Shown here: positions 51,752-60,567 of the stretch, piece by piece
Numbering within the stretch: the first letter of the stretch is position 1
Layout of the letters: each line of letters begins with the position of its first letter
DNA from: Fodinibacter sp963695175
GTDB lineage: Bacteria; Actinomycetota; Actinomycetes; Actinomycetales; Dermatophilaceae
Assembly (NCBI GenBank): GCA_963695175.1
Contig: CAVOGG010000003.1
Span: 310,001 to 374,000 of the forward strand
Direction of reading: 5' to 3'
DNA length: 64,000 nt
Program-made: the position numbers and the translations under genes
Notes under the pieces: generated by a model
Seen by the model: only the letters and a program-made list of their open reading frames with translations
What the model was told of the DNA's origin: nothing
Database searches by the model: none

Positions 51752-53737
51752 TCAGACCTGGCGACGGTCGGCGATCGCCGCGGTGATCTCGGCGATCGCG
51801 TCGTCGACCGGCACGCCGTTCTTCTGGGTGCCGTCGCGGTAGCGGAACGAGACGGCACCGGCCGAGCGGTCGTCCTCCCCCGCGATGAGCACGTAGGGGA
51901 CCTTGGCCTTGCTCGCGTTGCGGATCTTCTTCGGGAACCGGTCGTCACTCGCGTCGAGCTCGGTGCGGATGCCGGCCGCCCGCATCCGCTCCAGCACGCC
52001 GCGCAGGTAGTCGTCGAACTCCTCCGCGACCGGGATGCCGAGGGCCTGGACGGGAGACAGCCACACCGGGAAGGCACCCGCGTAGTGCTCGACGAGCACC
52101 CCGAAGAAGCGCTCGATCGAGCCGAACTTCGCGGAGTGGATCATCACCGGCTGCTGGCGGGTGCCGTCGGACGCCTGGTACTCGAGGCCGAAGCGCGCCG
52201 GCTGGTTGAAGTCGTACTGGATGGTCGACATCTGCCAGGTGCGGCCGATCGCGTCGCGGGCCTGGACGGAGATCTTCGGGCCGTAGTACGCAGCGCCACC
52301 GGGGTCGAGCACGAGCTCGAGCCCGGACTCGGACGCGACGTCGCGCAGCACGTCGGTCGCGACCTCCCACTCCTCCTCGGACCCGATGAACTTGTCCTTC
52401 TTCTCGCCCTCGGTCTCGCGGGTGGACAGCTCGAGGTAGTAGTCGTCCATGCCGAAGTCGCGCAGCAGCGACAGCACGAAGTCGAGCAGGTGCTTGATCT
52501 CGGCGGGAGCCTGCTCGGCGGTGACGTAGCTGTGCGAGTCGTCCTGGGTCATGCCCCGGACCCGGGTCAGGCCGTGCACGACGCCCGACTTCTCGAACCG
52601 GTAGACCGAGCCGAACTCGAACAGGCGCAGCGGCAGCTCGCGGTACGAGCGCCCACGGGAGCGGTAGATGAGGTTGTGCATCGGGCAGTTCATCGCCTTG
52701 AGGCGGTACTCGGTGCCCTCGAACTCCATCGCCGGGAACATGGTGTCGGCGTAGTAGGGCAGGTGCCCGGAGGTGTGGAACAGCCCGTCCTTGCTGATGT
52801 GGGGGGTGCCGACGTACTGGAAGCCCTCCTCGATGTGCCGACGGCGGACGTAGTCCTCCATCTCGCGCTTGACGATGCCGCCCTTGGGGTGGAACACCGC
52901 CAGGCCGGAGCCCAGCTCGTCGGGGAAGCTGAACAGGTCGAGCTCGGCCCCGAGCTTGCGGTGGTCGCGCTTCTCGGCCTCGGCCAGCCGGTCGAGGTAG
53001 GCCTTCATCTCGTCCTTGGTGGGCCACGCGGTGCCGTAGACGCGCTGCAGCTGCGGGTTCTTCTCCGAGCCGCGCCAGTACGCGGCGGCGCTGCGCATCA
53101 GCTTGAACGCGTTGCCGAGCACCTTGGTCGACGGCACGTGCGGGCCGCGGCACAGGTCACCCCAGGCCCGGGTGCCGTCGCGACGGACGTTGTCGTAGAT
53201 GGTCAGCTGCGCACCGCCGACTTCCACCGATGCGCCTTCGGCCGCGGTCTCGGACGCACCGCCCTTGAGCCCGATCAGCTCGCACTTGTACGGCTCGTCG
53301 GCGAGCTCGACCAGGGCGTCGTCGTCGGAGATCTCGCGGCGGCGGAAGGTCTGGCCCTCGTTGACGATGCGCTGCATGACCTTCTCCAGCGCCCGAAGGT
53401 CGTCGGGGGTGAAGGGGGTCTCGACGTCGAAGTCGTAGTAGAAGCCGTCGCGGATCGGCGGCCCGATGCCCAGGCGCGCGTCGGGGTGCACCTCCTGCAC
53501 GGCCTGCGCCAGGACGTGCGCGGCCGAGTGGCGCAGCACGTCGAGGCCGTCCTGCTCCCCCGCGGTCACCGGTTCGACGACGTCGCCGCCGGCCAGCACG
53601 TGCGCGAGGTCGCGCAGCTCGCCGTTGACCCGGGCGACCAGCACGGCGCGGTCACCCTCGAACAGCTCGCCGGCGGTGGTCTGCTCCGGCACCGATCGCT
53701 CGCTCCCGGCGACGTGGACGGTGATCTGGGCAGACAT
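51752..53737 (-). CDS. thrS: Threonine-tRNA ligase
   Basis: A 661-residue class II synthetase. An N-terminal TGS-like domain precedes the editing domain (LRHSAAHVLAQAV), the catalytic core with zinc-binding Cys/His (AMNCPMHNLIYRS) and motif 2 (RLFEFGSVYRFEKSGVVHGL). A C-terminal anticodon-binding domain follows. CCAGGAG lies 8 nt before the ATG. No T-box leader is visible in the 123-nt gap upstream. Confidence 0.96.
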   Translation of the reverse strand: MSAQITVHVAGSERSVPEQTTAGELFEGDRAVLVARVNGELRDLAHVLAGGDVVEPVTAGEQDGLDVLRHSAAHVLAQAVQEVHPDARLGIGPPIRDGFYYDFDVETPFTPDDLRALEKVMQRIVNEGQTFRRREISDDDALVELADEPYKCELIGLKGGASETAAEGASVEVGGAQLTIYDNVRRDGTRAWGDLCRGPHVPSTKVLGNAFKLMRSAAAYWRGSEKNPQLQRVYGTAWPTKDEMKAYLDRLAEAEKRDHRKLGAELDLFSFPDELGSGLAVFHPKGGIVKREMEDYVRRRHIEEGFQYVGTPHISKDGLFHTSGHLPYYADTMFPAMEFEGTEYRLKAMNCPMHNLIYRSRGRSYRELPLRLFEFGSVYRFEKSGVVHGLTRVRGMTQDDSHSYVTAEQAPAEIKHLLDFVLSLLRDFGMDDYYLELSTRETEGEKKDKFIGSEEEWEVATDVLRDVASESGLELVLDPGGAAYYGPKISVQARDAIGRTWQMSTIQYDFNQPARFGLEYQASDGTRQQPVMIHSAKFGSIERFFGVLVEHYAGAFPVWLSPVQALGIPVAEEFDDYLRGVLERMRAAGIRTELDASDDRFPKKIRNASKAKVPYVLIAGEDDRSAGAVSFRYRDGTQKNGVPVDDAIAEITAAIADRRQV

Positions 53738-53860
53738 CGAGGGACTCCTGGTGGTGTCGGGTGTGGCGGGCCACGAAGGCGGCCCACGCCAAGGGTATCG
53801 AGCGGGCCGGGACCGCTGCGACGCAGATACGCCGCGTCCGGCGGGAGGTGCCCTGGCCCG

Positions 53861-54862
53861 TCATCCGAGCGCGGGTGAGCGGCTGAACCGGCCGGTGGCC
53901 AGCCACCCGCGCAGCCGCTGCACGGTGAGGTCGAGGTAGTCGGCGGCCTCGGCGCGCAGGGATGCCGTGCTGCTCGAGAGCAGGCTGTTGGCGAGCAACA
54001 GCTGGCGGGCCGCCACGAGCGCCTCGAACTGCTCGTCCGAGACGTCGGGAAGGTCGCGCACCTGCGCGTAGCCCTCGCGCAGGGCCTGCTCGACGCCGAG
54101 CGGCTCCGAGCGCAGGTAGAACGTGGAGATCGCCAGGTCCAGCGCCGGCACCCCGAGCCCCGCGTCGTCGAGGTCGAAGACCGCCAGCCGGCCCTCGTGC
54201 CACTTCAGGTTGCCGCCGTGCAGGTCGGCGTGGAGCACGATCGGGCGCTGCCCGGCGAACACCTCGTCGAACAGCCGACGGCACCGCGCGAGCGACTCGG
54301 TCACCACCTCGGCGTGGGCGGCCGGCATCGGCACGGAGCCCTCGAGCAGGGAGTGGTCGTGGCAGAGCGGCTCGTCGAACAGCGTCAGCCTCGCCCCCTG
54401 CGGGAGGACGAAACCCTCCGCGTGGTCGTGCAACGCCGCCATGGTGCGCCCGAGGGCGTGGGCCTGCTCCTCGTCGCACTGCCCCACGTCGTCGCCGTCC
54501 AGCCACGACGCCACGGTCGTGCGCAGCGGGGCACCCCACTGCGGGCAGTCGACCGCGACGTCCCACCCTCCCCCCGGAGCGGCCAGCGGGTCGGGCACCC
54601 GCAGCTCGGTCTCGGTGGCCAGGGCGTGCAACCAGGCCTGCTGGGCGGCGATGTGGGCGGGCGTGCTCTTGGAGTTGGTGTTGACCCGCAGCGCCAGGCG
54701 CCGCCCGTCGTCGGTCTCGACGCGAAACGTCGTGTTGTACGCGTGCAGCACCAGGGCGAGGTCGCGCACCACCAGCCCGAAACGGTCGGCGGCGGTCAGC
54801 GCGACGCGCCGCAGCACCTCGACCTGGCCGTCCTCGTCGAGGGCGGCGTACTCCGACTCCAT
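53861..54862 (-). CDS. APH-family small-molecule kinase
   Basis: A 333-residue aminoglycoside-phosphotransferase-fold protein. The catalytic loop is IVLHADLHGGNLKW (Asp213, Asn218) and the metal motif is VFDLDDAG (Asp230, Asp232). Homologues include homoserine and fructosamine kinases as well as drug kinases; the substrate is unknown. A shared -10 element with the divergent peptidase gene (54869-54875) suggests a leaderless mRNA starting at the ATG. Confidence 0.85.
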   Translation of the reverse strand: MESEYAALDEDGQVEVLRRVALTAADRFGLVVRDLALVLHAYNTTFRVETDDGRRLALRVNTNSKSTPAHIAAQQAWLHALATETELRVPDPLAAPGGGWDVAVDCPQWGAPLRTTVASWLDGDDVGQCDEEQAHALGRTMAALHDHAEGFVLPQGARLTLFDEPLCHDHSLLEGSVPMPAAHAEVVTESLARCRRLFDEVFAGQRPIVLHADLHGGNLKWHEGRLAVFDLDDAGLGVPALDLAISTFYLRSEPLGVEQALREGYAQVRDLPDVSDEQFEALVAARQLLLANSLLSSSTASLRAEAADYLDLTVQRLRGWLATGRFSRSPALG

Positions 54863-54868
54863 CCGTCA

Positions 54869-54875
54869 TACGGTA
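54869..54875. promoter_or_regulatory. Shared -10 element for two divergent leaderless genes
   Basis: The 7-nt TACGGTA contains TACGGT for the plus strand (6 nt before ATG 54881) and TACCGT for the minus strand (7 nt before ATG 54862). Both genes would start transcription at their start codons, from overlapping promoters. Confidence 0.55.
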
Positions 54876-54880
54876 TGGCG

Positions 54881-56770
54881 ATGCGCGTTCCGCACGGCAT
54901 CTGGCCCTCACCGATCACGCCCGAGTCCCTTGCCACGGGGCAGGGCACCCTCGACGAGGTGCGGGTCGACGGCCGCGACACGTACTGGCTCGCCGGTCGC
55001 CCGAGCGAGGGCGGGCGCACCGCCCTGGTGCGGCACGACGGCACGCGCGCCCAGGAGCTGCTGCCGGCGCCGTGGGACGTGCGCACCCGGGTGCACGAGT
55101 ACGGCGGCGGCGCGTACGCCGTGCTGCGCGGCACGCTGGTGTTCTCGCACGCCGGTGACGACCGCGTGCACCGGCTGGATGCCGGCGCCGCCGAGCCGGT
55201 CGCCATCACCCCGGCCGGCCCGTGGCGGTTCGGCGGGATCGTGCTGCACGGCAGCCACGCGTACGCGGTGCGCGAGGACCACTCCCGCGACCCCGAGCCC
55301 GCCAACGAGCTGGTGCGGCTCGACCTGTACGGCGACAACCCCGACGGCGGCGTCGTGCTGGCAACCGGCACCGACTTCGTCTCCCGACCGGCGGTCTCCC
55401 CCGACGGCCGGTCCCTGGCCTGGGTGGCCTGGCGGCACCCGAGCATGCCCTGGGACTCCACCGAGCTGCTCCGGGCCGAGCTGACCGAGCAGGGCGCCGG
55501 CGACCCCGTCGTCGTCGCCGGCGGTGACGACATCTCGGTCGTGCAGCCGACCTTCGGGCCGGACGGCGCCCTGTGGTTCCTGTCCGACGAGTCGGGCTGG
55601 TGGGTCGTGCACCGCGACACGGGGTCAGGCCCGGTGGCGCTGCACGAGGCACGATCCGACCATGCCGCCCCCCAGTGGTCGCTGGGCATGGTCGACCTCG
55701 CCGTGGTCGACGCCGACCGGGCGCTGGTGCGCTGGTGGGACGACGCCACCGCCGTGGTCGGCGTGCTCGACGCCCGCACCGGCGAGGTCGAGCGGCTGGC
55801 CGTCGAGGGTGTCGCCTTCGACCAGCTCCAGGCCGTCGACGGCGAGCTGGCCCTGCGCCGCGGCCTGGCGGACCGGCTGCCCGAGGTCGTGCGCGGCCGC
55901 CTCGGCGAGCCGCCCCGGGTGCTGGCCAGCGCAGGCTCCCTCGAGCTCGACCCGGCCGACGTCTCGGCGGCGGAGGCCTGGTCGTGGACCGACACCGAGG
56001 GGCTGACCGTGCACGGCCTCCTGCACCAGCCCCGGGCCGCCGGCGTCGAGGGGCCCGAGGGTCAGCTGCCCCCGCTGCTCGTCATGGTGCACGGGGGGCC
56101 GACCAGCCGCACCGAGGCGTCGTTCACGACCTCGACGCAGTTCTGGACGACCCGCGGCTTCGCGGTGCTGCACGTGAACTACTCGGGCAGCACGGGCTAC
56201 GGGCGCGCCTACCGCGAGCGGCTGCTCGGCCGCTGGGGCCTGCTCGACATCGACGACTGCGTGACCGGGGCGATGTCGTTGGCGCTCGCCGGTCGCGTCG
56301 ACCCGACCCGGCTCGCCATCCGCGGTGGCAGCGCCGGCGGGTACGCCGTGCTGCGGGCGATGACGACCAGCCGCGCCTTCGCGGCCGGTACCAGCCTGTT
56401 CGGCGTCGCGGACCTGGCGGCCCTGGCGGCCGAGACGCACAAGTTCGAGTCCCGCTACCTCGACCGGCTGGTCGCCCCGTGGCCGGAGGGCGAGTCCGTG
56501 TACCGCGAGCGGTCGCCGATCCACCACGTCGACCGGCTGCACGGCGAGCTGCTGCTGCTCCAGGGCGCCGACGACATGGTCGTGCCACTGGCCCAGGCCC
56601 GCGACATGGCCGAGGCGATGCGCGCGACCGGCCGCGAGGTCGAGCTGAGCGTCTACCCGGGCGAGGGTCACGGGTTCCGCCGGGCCGAGTCGATCGTCGA
56701 TGCCCTGACCCGCGAGGTCGCGTTCTACCAGCGGGCGCTGCACCTCGGCGACGACGCCGTCGGCGACTAG
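54881..56770 (+). CDS. S9-family serine peptidase (dipeptidyl aminopeptidase/acylaminoacyl-peptidase-like)
   Basis: A 629-residue, probably cytoplasmic peptidase; no signal peptide. A seven-bladed propeller-like region (about 30-370) precedes the alpha/beta-hydrolase domain. The nucleophile is Ser484 in RGGSAGGYAV. Asp in LQGADDMVVP (564/565) and His597 in GEGHGF complete the triad, and VHGGPTSR supplies the oxyanion loop. ATG 54881 is chosen because the -10 element ends 6 nt before it; ATG 54875 would overlap that element. Its TAG overlaps the stop of the convergent lysR-type gene. Confidence 0.9.
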   Translation: MRVPHGIWPSPITPESLATGQGTLDEVRVDGRDTYWLAGRPSEGGRTALVRHDGTRAQELLPAPWDVRTRVHEYGGGAYAVLRGTLVFSHAGDDRVHRLDAGAAEPVAITPAGPWRFGGIVLHGSHAYAVREDHSRDPEPANELVRLDLYGDNPDGGVVLATGTDFVSRPAVSPDGRSLAWVAWRHPSMPWDSTELLRAELTEQGAGDPVVVAGGDDISVVQPTFGPDGALWFLSDESGWWVVHRDTGSGPVALHEARSDHAAPQWSLGMVDLAVVDADRALVRWWDDATAVVGVLDARTGEVERLAVEGVAFDQLQAVDGELALRRGLADRLPEVVRGRLGEPPRVLASAGSLELDPADVSAAEAWSWTDTEGLTVHGLLHQPRAAGVEGPEGQLPPLLVMVHGGPTSRTEASFTTSTQFWTTRGFAVLHVNYSGSTGYGRAYRERLLGRWGLLDIDDCVTGAMSLALAGRVDPTRLAIRGGSAGGYAVLRAMTTSRAFAAGTSLFGVADLAALAAETHKFESRYLDRLVAPWPEGESVYRERSPIHHVDRLHGELLLLQGADDMVVPLAQARDMAEAMRATGREVELSVYPGEGHGFRRAESIVDALTREVAFYQRALHLGDDAVGD

Positions 56771-57666
56771 GGCACGCGCAGACCGCGCAGCGCGGCGCGG
56801 GTGGCGGCGACCGCCGGGGCGTCGGACATCGAGGCGCGCCAGTGCACGTCGACCCGGCGGGTCGGCTCCGGGTCGCGCACCGGGACCGCGACGACGGTGT
56901 CCGGGAGGTTCCCACGGCCGAGCCGAGGCACGAGGGCGACCGCCAGCCCGTGCGACACCAGCTCGACCTGCGAGGCGAACTCGACGCACCGGTAGGCCAC
57001 CCGCGGGGTCCGCGCGGTGTCGCGGAACATGTGGCCGAACCACTCGTGGCAGATGGTGCCCTCAGGGGTGGACACCCACACGTGGTCGAGCAGGTCTGCG
57101 GGAACCACGGCGCTCTTCGCGGCCAGCGGGTCGTCGCGGTGCACGAGCAGGTCGGCGACGTCGGTGAGCACCGGCTCGCCGCGCAGCGACGGCGGCACGT
57201 GGAAGCGCATCCCCTCCCACCGGTGCACGATCGCGACGTCGGTGCGTCCCGCCGCCACCTCGGCCACGGCATCCCAGGGCTCGACCTCGTGCACGACGAC
57301 GTCGAGGTCCGGGGCGCGCTGGGCGAGCTCGGCCAGCAGCGGCGGGACGATGCCTCGGGTGGCGGTCGAGAAGGCGGCCAGGCGCAGGAGGCCCGATGGC
57401 CGGCCGCCGTCACCCTGCAGGCGCGAGCGCAGCCGTTCCACCTGCTCGCCGAGCACCCGCCCCTCGTCGACCAGGCGGCGACCGGCCGCGGTGAGCACGA
57501 CCCCGCGACCGGCTCGCTCGAGCAGGGTGGCCCCGACCTGGCGCTCGAGCCTCTTGACCTGCTGGGAGACGGCCGACGAGGTGAAGCCGAGCTCGGCCGC
57601 GGCCCCACCGATGCTGCCGCAGCGCTCCACGGCGACGAGGGACTCCACGGCGGCCAGATCGATCAT
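56767..57666 (-). CDS. LysR-family transcriptional regulator
   Basis: A 299-residue regulator. The N-terminal winged helix is VESLVAVERCGSIGGAAAEL, then SAVSQQVKRLERQVG. The co-inducer-binding domain covers about 90-295. Position and divergence suggest it controls the adjacent DMT transporter gene. A TAGCAT -10 element (57673-57678, minus strand) lies 6 nt before the ATG. Its stop codon and that of the S9 peptidase overlap. Confidence 0.93.
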   Translation of the reverse strand: MIDLAAVESLVAVERCGSIGGAAAELGFTSSAVSQQVKRLERQVGATLLERAGRGVVLTAAGRRLVDEGRVLGEQVERLRSRLQGDGGRPSGLLRLAAFSTATRGIVPPLLAELAQRAPDLDVVVHEVEPWDAVAEVAAGRTDVAIVHRWEGMRFHVPPSLRGEPVLTDVADLLVHRDDPLAAKSAVVPADLLDHVWVSTPEGTICHEWFGHMFRDTARTPRVAYRCVEFASQVELVSHGLAVALVPRLGRGNLPDTVVAVPVRDPEPTRRVDVHWRASMSDAPAVAATRAALRGLRVP

Positions 57667-57672
57667 GCAGGG

Positions 57673-57678
57673 ATGCTA
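57673..57678 (-). promoter_or_regulatory. -10 element of a leaderless promoter (lysR-type gene)
   Basis: TAGCAT on the minus strand is followed by 6 nt and the ATG at 57666, placing the predicted +1 on the start codon. The 73-nt gap to the DMT gene should also hold the regulator's binding site. Confidence 0.5.
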
Positions 57679-57739
57679 CCGAGAACGGTCAAGAAATCAT
57701 CGCTGGTGCTTCACGATGGGGGTGGGCGAGGATCGGTGC

Positions 57740-58741
57740 ATGCCTCCTCGCCACATCGCCCTCGCCGTGCTCGTCGCGGTGATCTGGGGCGCGAACTTCG
57801 TCGTGATCGACCTCGGCCTCGGTGACCTGCCGCCGACCCTGTTCGTGGCGCTGCGGTTCGTCGTCGTGCTCGTGCCGGCGATCTGGCTGGTGCCGCGCCC
57901 GACGGTGCCGTGGCGCGACGTGGTGACCGTCGGGGTGTTCATGAGCCTGGGCCAGTTCGCCCTGCTCTACACCGCACTGGCCGTGGGGATGCCGGCCGGT
58001 CTGGCCTCGCTGGTGCTCCAGGCCCAGGTGGGCCTGACCGTCGTGATCGCGGCGCTGGCCCTGCGCGAGCGGCCCAGCCGCCCGCAGGTCGTGGGGGTGC
58101 TCGTGGGCGCGGTGGGTCTCGGCGTGGTCGCGGTGGGGCGCGCGGTCACGACGCCGGCCCTCGGCCTGGTCCTCGTCGTCGCCGCGGCGACCTCCTGGGC
58201 GGTGGGGAACGTCGCAGCCCGCCGGGCCGCGGGGCGCCGCCGCGCGCCGGTGGGAACAGCGCCGGCCGGCGCGATGCCGCCCAGCGGCTTCGGCGCGGGG
58301 CTGTCGATGACGGTGTGGTCGGCCCTGGTGGTGCCCCTGCCCCTGCTGGCCCTGTCGCTGGTCATCGACGGGCCGGATGCCGTGGCCCACGCACTGACCC
58401 ACCTCACCGGCGCCGCCGTGCTCTCGACCCTGTACACCGCCTGGCTGGCCTCGTTGGTCGGCTACGGCATCTGGAACACGTTGCTGGCCCGGCACCCGGC
58501 GGCGGCGGTCGTGCCCTACACGATGCTCGTGCCGGTGGTCGGGCTCACCACGGCGTGGGTGGTCCAGGGCGAGGCCCCGAACGGGTGGGAGGCCGCCGGC
58601 GGCGTCCTGCTGCTGCTCGGCGTCGCGATCACGACGGGCGTGCTGGACCCCCGACGGCGTCGGGTCCCGCACCGGCCGGCTCGGGCGGAGGCGGTGGATC
58701 CGCCGGGAGCGGCTGACCCAGCGACGACACCCGCTCGATGA
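57740..58741 (+). CDS. DMT-family transporter (EamA)
   Basis: A 333-residue protein with about ten membrane helices in two EamA repeats. It starts HIALAVLVAVIWGANFVVID, and the second repeat contains AWLASLVGYGIWNTLLARHP. A charged loop of about 25 residues lies between the halves. It is probably a metabolite or amino acid exporter. It is divergent from the LysR-type gene, and its C terminus overlaps the end of the FUSC gene on the other strand by 113 nt. Confidence 0.9.
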   Translation: MPPRHIALAVLVAVIWGANFVVIDLGLGDLPPTLFVALRFVVVLVPAIWLVPRPTVPWRDVVTVGVFMSLGQFALLYTALAVGMPAGLASLVLQAQVGLTVVIAALALRERPSRPQVVGVLVGAVGLGVVAVGRAVTTPALGLVLVVAAATSWAVGNVAARRAAGRRRAPVGTAPAGAMPPSGFGAGLSMTVWSALVVPLPLLALSLVIDGPDAVAHALTHLTGAAVLSTLYTAWLASLVGYGIWNTLLARHPAAAVVPYTMLVPVVGLTTAWVVQGEAPNGWEAAGGVLLLLGVAITTGVLDPRRRRVPHRPARAEAVDPPGAADPATTPAR

Positions 58742-60014
58742 TCCGGGGCAGCTGCTCCCCCACGGCCGGCACCTGCTGCTGGAGCTGGGCCACGGCGGGC
58801 ACGCTCTCTGCGAGCGGCATCCGCAGCGGGCCGGTGTCCGTCGGCACCGAGGCCTCGGCGTTGCTCGTGAGCAGCTCGCGGGCCAGCCGCTCACCCTCCA
58901 GCACCAGCGCCCCGTACGCCGGCCAGGCGTGCGGGTCGTCCAACGGCGTCGTCCGCACCTTCTCGCTCATCGCGTCGAGCACCTCCAGGGCCCGCTCGAC
59001 GTGCCGCTCCACCGCGGCCCGGGAGTCGTCGGTCCAGACGCCGAAGTGCGAGATCGCCTTTCCCACCTCCTCGAGGACGTCCGCGTAGGAGCTCAGCCAG
59101 CCCGCGGACGGCGCCGGGTGCCGGTCCGCGTCGTCGGCCGCGTCGACCAGGGTGCGGGCGATCCCGGCCACCTGCCACTGGGCTCGGCGCACGGCCTCGA
59201 CGGTGCGCACGTAGCCGTCCCAGTCGATCCGGGCCGGGCGCAGCCGGTGCCGCCAGTTCCACCGGGTGCTCTCCCGGCCGGTCTCCACGGCCTGCAGCGC
59301 CTCGGGGACACGGTCACCCAGGTCGGTCGCCTGGCGGTACCACCCTCGGGCCCGGTCGGCGTCCCAGCCCTCGCGCAGACCGACGGCGATGTCCCCGATC
59401 ACGTTCTGCACGCGCGAGGTCAGGTCGCGCAGGGCGTCGCGCGGTTCGTCGAGGTGCATGGGCGCGAGAACGACGGCGTTGACCGCCACCCCGACGGCGC
59501 CGCCGAGCAGCGTCTCGACGATGGTGAGGTAGGTGAACGCGCCGTCGGTGCCGTTGACCGTGATGAGCGAGAGCAGCACCATCGACGGCACCTGGATGCC
59601 GTGGTCCCCCAGCCGCCGCCAGCGGCCGATGAGCAGCGCCACGAACATCACGACCACCATCGACCACCACGTGACGCCGACCACCGAGCCGACCAGCCAC
59701 GCGATGCTCATGCCGACGACGACGGCGGCCACCCGCCGGGCGCTGGCCCACACCGACCGCACCATGGTGCGGTCGACGACGAGGAGGGCGGCCATCGGCG
59801 CGTAGAACGGCGCGGGGCTGTCGAACAGGCGGACGGCGAGCTGCCACGCGAGCACCGTGGCGACAGCCGCCTTGAGCAGGAGCACCGCCTCGAACCGCTC
59901 CGCGCCGGGTCGGGTCAGCGCCGCGCGGACCGCGTGCGCCCACCCCCGAAGAGTCGCCATGACCCGGCTCCACGGCCGGCGCGCGTCGACGACGTCGATC
60001 TCGCGGCTGACCAC
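58629..60014 (-). CDS. FUSC-family membrane protein
   Basis: A 461-residue protein. About six membrane helices (about 45-185) match the fusaric-acid-resistance/aromatic exporter domain: FYAPMAALLVVDRTMVRSVW and LGGAVGVAVNAVVLAP. A long helical cytoplasmic domain and a proline-rich tail follow. GTG 60014 is preferred because TAGGGT (60022-60027, minus strand) ends 7 nt upstream; other candidates are GTG 60038 and ATG 59960. Its 3' end overlaps the DMT gene. Confidence 0.82.
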   Translation of the reverse strand: MVSREIDVVDARRPWSRVMATLRGWAHAVRAALTRPGAERFEAVLLLKAAVATVLAWQLAVRLFDSPAPFYAPMAALLVVDRTMVRSVWASARRVAAVVVGMSIAWLVGSVVGVTWWSMVVVMFVALLIGRWRRLGDHGIQVPSMVLLSLITVNGTDGAFTYLTIVETLLGGAVGVAVNAVVLAPMHLDEPRDALRDLTSRVQNVIGDIAVGLREGWDADRARGWYRQATDLGDRVPEALQAVETGRESTRWNWRHRLRPARIDWDGYVRTVEAVRRAQWQVAGIARTLVDAADDADRHPAPSAGWLSSYADVLEEVGKAISHFGVWTDDSRAAVERHVERALEVLDAMSEKVRTTPLDDPHAWPAYGALVLEGERLARELLTSNAEASVPTDTGPLRMPLAESVPAVAQLQQQVPAVGEQLPRIIERVSSLGQPLPADPPPPPEPAGAGPDAVGGPARPS

Positions 60015-60021
60015 CCTGCCG

Positions 60022-60027
60022 ACCCTA
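60022..60027 (-). promoter_or_regulatory. -10 element of a leaderless promoter (FUSC gene)
   Basis: TAGGGT on the minus strand is followed by 7 nt and the GTG at 60014. It faces the CATACT element (60043-60048) of the divergent cNMP-fold gene. Confidence 0.5.
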
Positions 60028-60042
60028 GCCCGGGGCACGCGC

Positions 60043-60048
60043 CATACT
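60043..60048 (+). promoter_or_regulatory. -10 element of a leaderless promoter (cNMP-fold gene)
   Basis: CATACT, one mismatch from TATACT, is followed by 7 nt and the GTG at 60056. No ribosome-binding site is present. Confidence 0.5.
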
Positions 60049-60055
60049 GGGGCGC

Positions 60056-60547
60056 GTGACCGAGATGCTCGAGCTCTGTGCAGACCTGCCGGTGGAGCAG
60101 CTGGCCGCGGGTGACGTGCTCATCACCGAGGGCTCGCCGCCGTCGCGGCTGCTGGTGCTCGTCTCCGGCACGGTGACCGTCGAACGCGACGGCACGCCGT
60201 TCGCCCGGATCGCCCACCCCGGCGCGGTGTTCGGCGAGATGTCCTGGATCCTCGACAAGTCGGCCACCGCGACCGCCCGGGCCACCACCGACGTCACCGT
60301 CCACGTCATCGACGACCCGGAGACGTTCTTCCGGGAGCGTCCCGGCGCTGCGCTCGGCGTGCTCCAGATGACCGCGGCCCGCCTGGACGGGCTCACCCAG
60401 TACCTCGTCGACGTCAAGCGCCAGTTCGCCGGGAACGAGGACCACACGGCGATGATCGACCGCATCCTCGACACCCTGGTGCACCACCAGGCACCGCGGC
60501 CGCGCACCGGGTCCGCGCGCGACCCCGAGGGGCACGACGACCACTGA
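60056..60547 (+). CDS. Cyclic nucleotide-binding-fold protein
   Basis: A 163-residue soluble protein whose residues 10-105 form a cNMP-binding beta roll: AAGDVLITEG, LLVLVSGTVTVERDG and FGEMSWILDKSATATARAT. In the phosphate-binding cassette the usual Arg after the turn is Ala70, so classical cAMP binding is doubtful. There is no DNA-binding domain; a short helical and charged tail follows. Nearby genes encode two possible phosphodiesterases and a cyclase, which suggests a cyclic-nucleotide context. Confidence 0.83.
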   Translation: MTEMLELCADLPVEQLAAGDVLITEGSPPSRLLVLVSGTVTVERDGTPFARIAHPGAVFGEMSWILDKSATATARATTDVTVHVIDDPETFFRERPGAALGVLQMTAARLDGLTQYLVDVKRQFAGNEDHTAMIDRILDTLVHHQAPRPRTGSARDPEGHDDH

Positions 60548-60567
60548 GCCGCGGCACACCCGGCGGG

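Noticed and set aside
51484..52077. An open frame on the minus strand overlapping the thrS 3' end and the RNA region
   Set aside because: It runs out of frame inside thrS with shadow-like composition, and no start lies in the intergenic part with a ribosome-binding site.
53738..53860. T-box or attenuator before thrS
   Set aside because: No T-box sequence, leader peptide or strong anti-terminator pair was seen; only a normal ribosome-binding site.
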